A stretch of DNA of 64,000 nt from positions 1,411,938-1,475,937 of the forward strand of contig NW_019091490.1 in assembly GCF_001949145.1 (NCBI RefSeq). The letters run 5' to 3'. A program made the translations under genes and the position numbers. This DNA comes from Acanthaster planci (taxonomy: Eukaryota > Echinodermata > Asteroidea > Valvatida > Acanthasteridae). Position 1 is the stretch's first letter, and each line of letters starts with the position of its first letter. Positions 23,758 through 34,920 of this stretch are shown here, in pieces. The notes under the pieces were generated by a model, which ran no database searches, was not told where the DNA came from, and was given only the letters and a program-made list of their open reading frames with translations.

Positions 23758-24294
23758 GTGGTCGTCCACTGCCAGTGTTTCTCTCGCCTGGCAACATCCA
23801 ACTCTGTAGCTGCCAGTTCAAAAAAGAAATCTTGACAACAGCTCTTGATCGTATACAACTGGAAGTTCAGCAAAATAACGAGTCTTGCCGTGCTTATTGT
23901 GCTGTGACGCTGTAGAAGCCGTACGGGGCCATGTGAGGCGGCATCGCGACAGCGTGCAAATTACTTGTCACTGCAAGCTTTCGTTGAAGCTTTCCCAGGC
24001 TGTTGATTGTTACACGCAGAATTGCTGAATTGTGTCTTTAATACCGCAAAGAGTGTGATATGAAAATGGGCGGGGCCATGCTGATGTTGTATTTACGTCT
24101 TTCTATCTTTTTTTCTCGTATGTCGTTATGTGAAACGAGGCCTCATTTTCGGATAGGTGCGTGTCAAGCAGCCATGCTTGCGTCAGATTCTGACGTGACT
24201 GCGCCGAGTTATCACACAAACGGTCACACCCAGTTTCTAAATACGTCGCGGAGATCTCCCGGGCGATTCTCTGCAAGGGGTAGGGACGTCATGG

Positions 24295-24410
24295 CGGTCC
24301 AACGTGCGTCAGCGCCGATGGTCCAAAGTGCGTCAGCGAGGTCCAGTCGTGCGTCAATCCCGCAAAACCTGGGCGTGAACGCGTGCGTCAGCGGGTTGAC
24401 GCGTACGTCA
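24295..24410. repeat. GGTCCAA-GTGCGTCAGCG tandem repeat
   Basis: Three spaced units of GGTCCA.. followed by GTGCGTCA(GCG) occur at 24304, 24328 and 24349, with steps of 24 and 21 bp. Further GTGCGTCAGCG and TACGTCA copies follow at about 24383 and 24404. TGCGTCAGC resembles a Maf/bZIP half-site and ACGTCA a CRE half-site. The array may be a minisatellite or a bZIP-binding cluster. It is in the last ZNG1 intron. Confidence 0.6.
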
Positions 24411-24843
24411 TGCTTGGCGTTACCCACATTGATAAGTTTGATCGAGAAAATCGAATCCACCAATCAAAGTTGTTGTCTGCTTGATTTAGCAGTAACTGTT
24501 ATTTTGCATGTTAGGTGTCTGAAACACAAGTTGTTTTAAACACGCACATGTATATACTTGTTAGGGACAGTGGCACAATGTTCATTTTGTATCGTTGGAG
24601 CGATTATTTCTTAAAAATTTCTTATCAGCTATGAGAATTCAAAAAGTCATGTTGTGAATTCAAGCCTGCTTGAGTACAGTGCAAACCTTCCCCATCCCTC
24701 GAAAATTTAGAGAATGTGCACCTTCCCACGCGTTGCTCAACAGGTAGCTCCGTGAACCAGTCTCAATCCGGCCGTCGTCGGTGCCGTCGTCTTGTCGCCG
24801 TCTCTCGCTAATTCACTTTTTTTGAATCTTTTTCTCGACACAG

Positions 24844-24968
24844 GGAGGAACCTGGACCGCGAGGTTCTCGAGAACACGTTGCGGCAGTTGGTGCGGGAAG
24901 CGCCCACTATGGGAGCACCGTCGTCGGCGCCTATGGCGCCCTCTGTGGCCAGCCCACTTACCTCTTGA
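24844..24968 (+). CDS. ZNG1: ZNG1/CBWD terminal coding exon
   Basis: The acceptor TTTTTCTCGACACAG is followed by GG, which completes a glycine codon with the G left by the previous exon, and the frame then reads RNLDREVLENTLRQLVRE. This matches the family's C-terminal IGRNLDKDILKQLF motif, so the joined sequence reads VVFIG-RNLDREVL. The rest, about 22 residues rich in Ala, Pro, Ser and Met (APTMGAPSSAP...), is low complexity and replaces the longer charged tail of the human protein. The stop TGA is at 24966-24968. No classical AATAAA lies close downstream; an AATATA is present near 25073. The exon closes the gene about 23.8 kb before FoxD. Confidence 0.88.
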
Positions 24969-25822
24969 CCACCTTCTGGTAGCTCCCCTTTTTGCTACTT
25001 ATCCCGTCACACCTGCCGTCTACAATCGAGGGCAGTTTAAAAACAAAAGACACGTCGCACACGAGACAGTGCAATATAGATTACCGCACTAAAAACCAAT
25101 TTGGGTTCCGTCAACCAACAATGTTTGAATGACGACCAGTTTGTCGACCACTTGTCGAATTTGCCCTGGTGAACTTCGCACAACATAATATATGGGCACC
25201 AGGCAAAATCGACGCGTGGTCAACAAAATGGTCGTCGCTCGAACTTACCCAACTTTGCGATCTCCATGTACACCAAAATTGGTATGGATCGTAAAATTAG
25301 GTGCGCATTGTGTGTCTGAGACCATTTTTATCGAGCGTGCACTGGTAAAAAGCAAAGGTGATCTCTTCATACGTCAATTTGTCATCGTTAGTATTTATAA
25401 AGATATAATGTTACCACTTCTGTCATTACCTAGTGTTGGTTTGAGCCGTTTTTCTTTGTCCTTTGTTTGAATATTATCGGAATACACTCCTTTGCCTGCC
25501 TGAGACGCCCAGTGATGACCTATGTCGGAAATGGCGTATGTCGGCAAAACATACGCTGCACTCATAACCACCACGGCGTCCTGTGGTTTTCATTAAATTG
25601 TCGAGTCTCGTCCTTGCATTCGAGAAGAAACGAAGTATTTGTATTTTATTTGTATGAAGACTTTGTTACAAGATTGCTGTCCTTCACCCAGGTATATATG
25701 TTCATGCTCCAGTTTGGCTGACGCTGCTTATTTGATGATTGCTGCTGGTAATTTGCTTTGGAAAGGTGCAGGCATATTGCATTCATTGCCCCATAGTGCC
25801 CTGTATCGCGTCTAGGCACTCT

Positions 25823-25849
25823 CTGCACACGGATTGCAAATCCGTGCAG
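25823..25849. repeat. Short hairpin
   Basis: CTGCAC-AC-GGATT pairs with AATCCGTGCAG: an 11-bp stem with a 2-nt bulge and a 3-nt loop. It is isolated and of unknown role. Confidence 0.4.
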
Positions 25850-28345
25850 ATCCGGTCGCTGATAAACTCGACTGGAGAAATCAGTCTTAACTCTCGTCTT
25901 CCCCCAAGATATTCCCAGGCCACGCCTCTCCCGAAGGACCTATTCGCACCCTCAAACCGAAAGCGAGATAAAGAAAGTCATACTTGGCGCCCGGTGTGCT
26001 CGCCAACCCACGCAGCGGCGCAGTTGGCGCCAATTCACGTGGGACCCTCTGGACAATGCGCCCCGCCAAAGTAGCCCCCGATTTGTTGTGGCTTGGCCTC
26101 GGCGCGCCGGCATTGTGCTTCGGAAAAAAAATCTCCCCGTTTGTGATCCGATAATTGGATTAAACGACGGATTCACCTCCCTTTTAGTCAATAATCCCCG
26201 AATCCTTTCGGGATGTCGGGAAAATTATCATCCACTTTGGAAAATGTTCGGCTGGGTGCGCACAAAACGTGTCGGGGGAGTATAGGACAAGGAGCGGCCC
26301 GTCTGTTTGCAATCTGTAAGAATTAAGTGCATGACTTCTGATTTGGCAAGCTCTCACCAGTTTTCTTTTTGTCGACAACATGATCAGAGATCGAGAAAAG
26401 GAAAACTTGTCTTGTGGAATTTCTTGTGGAGTCTGACGCGAACAATGAACCATGACCTTGTGTACACGTTGGGCGTTGAAATTCATGAACACTTCTTGTC
26501 GAACCTGCCATATGGTGCCATGCCCAGAGCTTTTGTGTACATGATAATCCAGGTGATTTTTTTTTGACCGTGAATCGTCGGTTCTTCACGTTGGAGGGGA
26601 CGGCTGAAAAGTATTAAAAAAAAAAAAAAAACCACAGACGCCGTGCAAGAAGTAAGTTGGTGTCTACCTTGTGAAGAAACGCCGCTCCCTAAATAAACAA
26701 TCATTCACGGTCCTTTTCAGCATTTTTTATGCACGATGTTCCTTGGTTCGACGGTTGTATCCTTCAAGTTGTGTAGTGTACACAGTTTTGTGCCAAATTT
26801 TTCACTGTTCTTACATACATGTACAGCCGATTTGGTTTGTTTCATGATCACATAGACTAGTAGACACGGTTAAATTTACTCTCAGTTTCCTTCGATCTCA
26901 GGCAGCAGACTACCAGTTAACCTATATTCCGTCGTTGGTGCCCATATGTTGACGACAAAAGAAACAGTGCATTTCAGAATGGCGAGTACCAGGGCCTCGC
27001 CCGATACTGACAAAGGGACACCAGCGGGCACTATGTTTTCTTTGCAAGTGAACGTGTCATCCGCCCGCCCAAAAGATGTGAAGAGGCCGCCGCCTCAGCC
27101 CTAGATCCGTTAACACTGAACGCTTACGCCTCCGAATCCAAGACAAAATTGCCATCAATGCTGGAGTCTTTTATTTAGGTGAATGCGGTCAAATCGTGGA
27201 ACATCTCCTTTGTAGCCTTGAGCAAGCGGCGAAATGAGACACAGTCAGGCTGGCTGACTGTGGGAGAGAAAAGAAAAAAGGGGAGAAAGGAGAAAGCTGA
27301 CCGGGTAACCTGGAAAACTAAAAATCCCCAGCACCGACGGAGACTTTGGGAAAATGTAATTTGCGCGGGGAGGGGGGGGGATTTCTAAAGCCCAGGATGC
27401 GACCCGGGCAGCTTGTTTAATAAACAAACTCCGTCGCCTTCAACGACGGGGAGGCGGGTTTGATTCGGTGCCGCGGCCTGATCTTGCCCGGTGGGCTTGC
27501 CAGCGGGGTCGATAAAGGTTTGCATGGGGGTGAAACGAGCGTTGGCGCTCGGTTCGCGATGCCGCGGTTCTCCCTTAGCTTGAAGCGATTGGAAGGAAAG
27601 GGGGGATTTTGAACTCATTCTGTCCGTGAAGTCTAAGCGCACCCCCCCCACCGATGCGGACTGATGAGTAACCTGGGGATCTCGGTTGGGGTCGGAGTTT
27701 TCTTTACTGGTTTGTCAAAAATAAACTCGCTGTTTTGCCAATTATGATTTGATCTGCTGTCGCTGTTGCTTGCTATTTAGTCTCCAAATGCTGTCAATCT
27801 GGTAACCCGTGAACGAAGGCTGCATCCGACTTTGCTGTGTAGAGGAGCTAGGTTCAGGTCTTCACTCCATTGGAAATAACGCGGAGACGCGCAGACAATA
27901 GACCTAGCCGAACGGCTCTGGATGCCCGTAGGGGCATTGCCTAAGTTGCATCCTGCGGGGTCCCCAGACGTGAACATGAAGCCATCCAAGATGGCTACCG
28001 CCTTGTACTCAGAAACCATCCACATTATACTGCAGGTTATTAACCTGTAATAAATTCACCTTCAACACTAAGGGGAGGCGATCCCAGCGTCACTCGGTAG
28101 TAACAGGCAAGCCCACCGCTTGAGGCGAATACGGGGATGCAGCTTCTTCGTGAACACCTTTAACTTCCAGAGCTCTCGTTCTACATTGGAATGGATTTCG
28201 GTCGGTCCGTTTCATTTCAAGCAATGTTTTACTTGTGAATTAAATATTCATTTGCTTTGTTCGTTTTCCTGCCGTGGTTAGGGCCATCTCGGAACCACAC
28301 GCGGAGCGGGCTTCTCTCTTGGTCCTGTTTGTTTCTCATTTCTGA

Positions 28346-28863
28346 CCGACTGATATTTGTGACTCAAGTTGAGTCATTGTAACGGTGTGACTCGAGTCGA
28401 GTCATTGGGCAAATATTATGTCAAGTCGAGCCGAGTCAAGCATTAGGTTCGATTCAATTCGAGTCGCAAAAAATGAGCGTAATACGATAAATTAAAACAA
28501 CAGAGAAAGTCATTTATGGGGCATTTTCAAAATTTGCCTCTGGGTTTCTACATGACAGTGGTTAGTCTGCATCTTACTCTTGATGATAATACATGACATG
28601 AACATTATAAACAGGCACTGTAAGGCACTGTAAATATTGTTGTCGCGATCGAAGTTTACTTTTACCGTTAGGACTCCAGTCCAATAACTTTCACTCGAGT
28701 TGGGTCTTTTGATGAGAGGCTAGTCTAGTTGAGTCATATGCTTGCAGAGACTCGAGTCGAGTCATTTATCCATCGGGACGCGACTCGAGTCGAGCCGCCA
28801 TAAATTGTGGTTTGAGTGCAAAGGACTCGAGTCGAGTAATTGACTCGAATCATTACAACCCCA
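28346..28863. repeat. Clustered GACTCGAGTCGAGTCAT palindromic repeats, probable non-autonomous DNA transposon
   Basis: Two clusters of a palindromic word (GACTCGAGTCGAGTCATT at 28389-28406 and 28749-28766, with variants near 28363, 28421, 28449, 28692, 28728, 28781, 28823 and 28841) flank a core of about 220 bp without it. The outer edges carry TTGTAAC (left) and its approximate complement ATTACAACCCC (right), suggesting degenerate terminal inverted repeats. Many transposase-binding motifs at both ends are typical of hAT and similar elements. No transposase frame is present. Confidence 0.6.
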
Positions 28864-31800
28864 AATGCATGGGAGGCTAATGTCCAGGACTATGAATTTG
28901 TGTTTCTGCCAAATTTGGATAAAATTGGGCCGCCGTTGCTTTATTTTTTTGAAGTGGAGTACAGGCACCACCGTCCAAGAGAGCGATGGGCTTCACGACT
29001 GTTTCGTGGGGTGGTCATCTTGGGATGGAAATATCACCCAAACGTCATCGGTTTACCAACCAGCTTTTGAACAGACAGTGGAAGATGGGGGAAATCAGCT
29101 TCAAGTTGATGTGTCTCAAACACCTGAGATGTTTTTCCCCCTCTCTTCTGTAATTTTAATTTTTTCTGTAACGGCAGGTTACTGAAACTGTTCACAGGCA
29201 ACTTGGCCTTTGACCCCCTAACCCCAAGAAACACAGGAGTATCCAAATCCCGATCAGCCGTGTATCGCACGCCTTGTTTTGCCGTGACGTCATGATGTCG
29301 AGCGAGCAGTGCCCCGGACAGATCGCACGAGGGCTCTCAGATATAGGTCACGTGCCCCTGCAGCCAAAACAATTCGCTGCAAACGGGAGTCACTCGCGGT
29401 GTGCGTTTCTGTGTGTAGACGGGCCGACCCGGCATATCATCGGTAGGGGGAAAAATCATCCCGGGCCTTGATTGAATTTCATAATAAGCAAACAAAGCCG
29501 GCGGCTGGTCATTATTGCTGTAATTAGACCTCGTCTGCAAGAGACAAGAGAGGCAGGGATGAATTCCTTTGTGAAAGTCCGTCTGTCTTGCCCCCAGAGA
29601 ATTTTGATTTAAGAGTGTGGGGGAGATTGTTTTCTTCGTTTTCCCCTCTTTCAACGTCAGTAAGGTTTCAGCATAAGTTCCTGAGTGCCTGCCTTACTTC
29701 TCACATAATGCGCTGTGTAGGAGATGAAGGACATTGACGGGTCCGTGCAATTAATTTGTTCAATACTCCTCAAACATAACCTATCTTTTGATTTTCAGGT
29801 ATTCTTTTCATTCCAACCCCCCCCCATTGGTAACGGTATTTTCGATCCTTTCTTTCCCTGATTCGAATTTCCATATTCATGAGTAAATTCATGCGATGTC
29901 ATTCCAGGCCACTGATTTGTATATACGCAAAAATCTGCGGGGAGTTTTGATATTGTGCTGTCGGAAATTTCGACTGCTTTGGTTATTCATCGTCGTGTAA
30001 GTGGCAATAAGCCAACCGGTTGTGGGGGAGGTTTTCAACGGGTGAATGTTGGCTTCGCAATTTGAACAGAAAAACAAAATAACGGTGTCTTCCCTGATTG
30101 ACGTCACAGTAACAGCGCCCTCTGTTGTCAATTGAAATGTTTCAAAAAGTGCATTTTTTTTACATACGCTTACCTCAAAAGGTCGTCAAATAACTGTCAT
30201 AAATTCAAAAAGAGTAGAAGGTGTCCGGAAATTGTATCAAAGAAAAACGTCATGAGTATTTTGCTGTTTTAGAAAACTGTTTATTTTTCTCTTGCAGTCT
30301 CTTCAAATTCTCGTGCGGTTTGTTGTTTGCTCGTTTCATAGAGACTGTTGTCTAGGAAGGCGATGGGGGTAACCTTGTTACCTGTATAGTGGTGTGAATG
30401 GGAGAAACAGGTGGAACCCATGAATATGATCTTGAGTGCTGTTGAAAGCATCTTAAAGCTCCACGCATTGTTTTTTTTTCTTAGATTTTGTATTTTTCTG
30501 CATGTTTATACTGTGACAACTTTGAAATCTGTTTGGAGTGAAGAAAACTTAAAAGTGTACTTTAATTTGTAAACATGGAAAAATTGTGCAAGCTTTCCGA
30601 ACAATGGCGCTTTCACTGTGTGTAAACCGATAGTGAACGATAGTGAAATATGAAAAAAACAGCAAGTTTTCTTGTATACAAAATCAATGCAGCAGTGAGG
30701 CTCGGTGCCGTAGATGACATCACAGTTTTGCCTATGAATATTCAAACCATTAACATACTGATCAAAACAAGCTCCGAAATGCAGATTGACATAGCAAAAC
30801 AAAAATCGAATTAGAGCTTTTTGAAACACAAGTTGCCACTTCACGGTTTTAGTAAAATTCTCTTTAAACTTGTCGATACATCAGCTGAAAGTTTAGAGGT
30901 ATTGCCGGTTTGATGCATTATTCAACACGACACACTATTTATAACACGAACAAGAATCCGAAATAAAACCGGCGACGCCTGGCGTCCAGTCTCTGCTTGG
31001 AAGACTTCCATCAAATTTATTGTTCTGTCCGGAGTCGAGTGTAATTATCCACTAATGTACGCGTGTTGTGCATTGTGTTAGCGGTATAGCCGCGGAAGGA
31101 CGCGAACGGGAGCGGAGGGGCTGAAGGAGGCGTTGATCCCGCATCTCGGACGGATCAGAAGCCGCTCAGCCCCCTGGGGGCTTTCTTCATCGCTGTAACA
31201 TGCGGTCATGCGCATGATTACCATCATCACACGACAGCCATGCCAAATCATCATAGCGCAAGACGAAAATGCTAGGCAGGCGATTACTGGCTGTGCTTTA
31301 AGAAAGATCGAGCAGAAAGGCTGGTCCGGATCGGAAGGAAAAGAAGAAGAAGAAAAGAAAAGAAAAAAAAAACGCGCGAAAACGAGCAGGTCCTGAAACT
31401 CATCAAACTCGGTGTAGGGTGAATAACGACATCACGACAAACAGCGACTCCCACTGAACACGCCGGATTATTGTTTTTAAATGGTTTGTAGGCGGGGTGA
31501 CAGTTTGGCAGGGATTGCTAAAGATTTTGAAATCTGATTGGGGGGGGATGGATCGGAGTAGAACCTGATGGGGGTGCATGTTAGCCGAGTGTCAAAGCGT
31601 TTACTGGCCGGCAAATCGTGCGCTAAGAGCCCTCCACGCATCAACGTTGTCCTGTTTTCAGCCGCACCGGTCACGCTGCGGGCACGTGACTGCTATTTCT
31701 TTGGCGATACGTGCCGCTCGCGATTAGAGTTCACTAAACTGCTTACCAGATAGCCTCGCCGCAGAGCAAGGAAACGAACGGGGCTCCGGATTGCGAATTG

Positions 31801-34689
31801 CAGAGACAGGCGGTATTAGTTCTAGACCTGAGCATAGGATGGCTGGTGACTTATTTTCGATGAGTCAGTCGGGTTATTAATGAAAGGATAACATGTCTTG
31901 TGATGGCCGCTTCCCAAGGTGGCACTAAGTTCATTAGAAAATGATAACCCAGTTAAATGTTTATCTGGGCATCGAGGTATAATGATTTGTCAACGGTTCT
32001 AAGGCTCGAATAATAAGCAACAGTGTTGTTGGGATGTAATTCGGATGACCAAATTTCCCGCCTTCGCGCGATGTATTCCACTTTTTAAAACTTGTGTGAA
32101 AAGAATCAAAATCTGCCGTAAATTGAGGACAGCAAAACGGAGAGTTTCTCCCTTATCCGAACTTTTTACTGCTTGTCACTGACTCGGTCCCCCAAATCCT
32201 CAAATAAATACCGCGGAAAGATTATTAATTGAAAAATAAATGGGGTGTGCGGTAGGGATCAGGCGGAGCGCCAGCGCGGAATGATCGAGCCGCTTTCCGC
32301 TTGACAGTCACGCCATATCGCAAAGCCCCACTATCCAAAACGGGACCCCCCTTTCATTATTCAGTTTCAATTATTGAAGTCAACTTGACGGCTCGCCCGT
32401 GTTGTGTCACACTGGTAAGAAGGGGAGGGGGTCGGAAAGCCGTTTTACGCTAAATTTTTAATTTCCCAAAAGGGGCTGTATAATGTCGAAACAGTTCGGC
32501 ATGTCATTATTGTGTCGAGCCGATTGTCGTGTGTTGTGCCGGCCCGCACCGGCGGCGACGCGTTCGCCGGTTTGTTATGGCAAAGGGGCGCGCATGAAAA
32601 GATGGGGGAAAAAAGTTAGAGGGATTTCGGTCGTAAGTTTGGTGTGAGAGCAGTAATATCAAAATAAGGGGGACACATTTCCTTCGGCCGTCTCGCGTTC
32701 ATAAATCCATTAATATGCCACCAAATTGGGTAAATCGATCAGCTAAAAGCCGCCGTCTATTACACGTCGTCCTGGCATTCATCAGAGAGATATAAGATTG
32801 GTTTTCCTTTTTATATTTGCCGTGAAATAAATCTCATCAAACTATGTGTCATAACCTAAGTCCTCGCTCGATTCGTGACTATCTCGCCTTCGTGTTAAAG
32901 GAATCATGCATTGAGCATTCAGTCCACTTGTTTCAGTATACATTGCTGTGTATCACTACAATTCAAACAATATCTGGACACTTGTTGCCATCAAAACAGA
33001 ACAAGGTGGTAGTTTTCCATGCTTAAAATATCCTTTCATCAATCGATTTAAGAGGGCGCTGTTTTTCTCTTGTCACGCTCTCCCTCAAGGCACTAATTGT
33101 CAAGAGAGCATAAGAAAAAAGATTTAAAAATTCGTCCCTCCCAATTTTTAAGAAATACTTGCCACTACTATAATTGTGCAAACAAGCTCGTTAACACGAT
33201 AAACGAGCAAAAACTGGAACTTTATACTCCAAGGACATGTAGAGCAAAATTGATGTACATGTATATTTGTACACGGAGCCAGTGAGACGCTACTGTGCCG
33301 CCTTGGAAGACATCACGGTTTAGCTCATGAAAAATGATGGACATTTTCAGTAGCATAAGAGAGTTAAATGTTGAAGTTTCTGCCTTTTACTGCTACCAAA
33401 TCGGAGTAACATTGAATGACTGCTTGCCTTCACGTATCCATACCATGACAAAAGTCCTGTTTCATGTCTCATGAAAGTACATGGTTGTTCTTGTTTATAT
33501 GATAACTAGTAAGCCAATCTTTAGTGCTGTTTTCACAGTGTCTTTCACCGCCACCCGTAGGTCCCGTGCCGCGAAACTGTCCCTCCTATTCCACTTTCCG
33601 TACTGCACATGTCGGGGACCCAGGTTCATAACAGCTTTGTCGTATTCTTACCGAGTGTCGTGTTGTGTTTTCATCTCGGCTGTTCACGAATTCGGGATTT
33701 GTTCACCCAGGTGTGTTTGATATGATTAAGTTACATGTTCATGGAGTCTGTTTATTGTTGATGCATCGTTCCACAGAGGTGATTTTTCGAGGCCGAGGCG
33801 GATTTTTTGTCCCTCTGAAAACTGTGACTAGCAGTGGAACGCAATCTTGATGTAGTTTTGTGAGCACAATTAGAAGCTATAAACCTTTCATGTCCAATTC
33901 CGAAGCGTCAATATTCAAATGCTAAACGCTACCCGTTTGTAAAAATGCTTTGTATTTAAACATGTTTACAAAAAGATTGCAAGACAAATGTTTAGAAGCA
34001 AATTGAATGACACTCTTGGTTTTCTTTTCACGCTACAACAAAAAAAAAATATCACCGCCAACCACCGACTCAGCCTTGGGCCTTCTTACCTCAAGTATCC
34101 GCGTTTATCATTGTTTGTCATTAATTCCCCTTCTCCTACGGTTACGGAATCTCTTTGGAATTTCTCCTCTTGTGTCTCCATCCTCTGTTCGGCTCATCCC
34201 CACTTTTCTCCAACACATTCTTCTGCGCGCAGTCTCATGTAAGGACTCCCCCTTCTTGCCGTCCAGGTCCTACCGCTGCCGCATTGTCCTTGGAATGACC
34301 GGGGGGGGGTTGGGATCTCGGCCCAACCACCTCACCTGCCTGAAATCTCAAGATGTCCCTGACGGACTTGGTTTTAGCCCTAGATCCCCCCACTTCAAGT
34401 TTCTTTAGCTCTTCAAACCCCTCTTCTAAACATCATCTCGAAGCTGTGCTGCACTTGAAATCGCATGATCATTCACCTCCCCAATCTGTTTAAAACCCAG
34501 TTTAGGAAGAAAATCCTCTCTGTAGGTAAAACCACCCCGTAAACGGGGGGGGGGGTATAATCTCGGAACAAGTGGCCGAGTGGTGTCAGGCCAGCCGCGC
34601 CGATTGTCAACAGTTTAGCGGGTGAAGTGCCGGGCCGTTGTGCTTTTGACAATAAGGTTAATGATGGCAATTAACGCACCGGGAGGAAG

Positions 34690-34920
34690 GATTTTAGTCT
34701 GGGGTGTCATCTTTTAATGAGCAGGGCCAATAATCCGAGGAGAGAGAGGGGGGGGGCGCTGATTAGCTGGCCGTCTTCACACCTGCAGTGAATCGCATGA
34801 GTACATTTGTTTACTTTTTGGCCAGCCGCAGAACCAGGCTGGACGCGGTGTATGCCAGTCAAAGCATGATTGGCACGGCCGATTATCGAGCCCGAGCGGC
34901 CGGCTAATTGACTTTCAATT
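34690..34920. promoter_or_regulatory. Candidate enhancer with T-box, E-box and forkhead sites
   Basis: A T-box half-site TCACACCT (34777-34784) overlapping the E-box CACCTG, a forkhead consensus TGTTTAC (34808-34814), GATTAGC and TAATTG words occur in unique, evenly composed DNA. The forkhead site would permit FoxD autoregulation or input from another Fox factor. This is inference from motifs only; it lies about 14 kb upstream of the FoxD start. Confidence 0.3.

Larger units (their letters stand above)
20170..24843 (+). other. ZNG1: Last intron of ZNG1
   Basis: It runs from GTAAGAA to TTTTTCTCGACACAG. It carries the second copy of the family A MITE, an assembly gap, a TG microsatellite and a GCGTCA-rich tandem repeat close to the 3' end. 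No other exon-like segment with good splice sites and family similarity was found within it. Its 4.7 kb length gives room for regulatory DNA. Confidence 0.8.

Noticed and set aside
23546-23915. Open frames spanning the second N gap
   Set aside because: Artefact of N codons plus the TG repeat.
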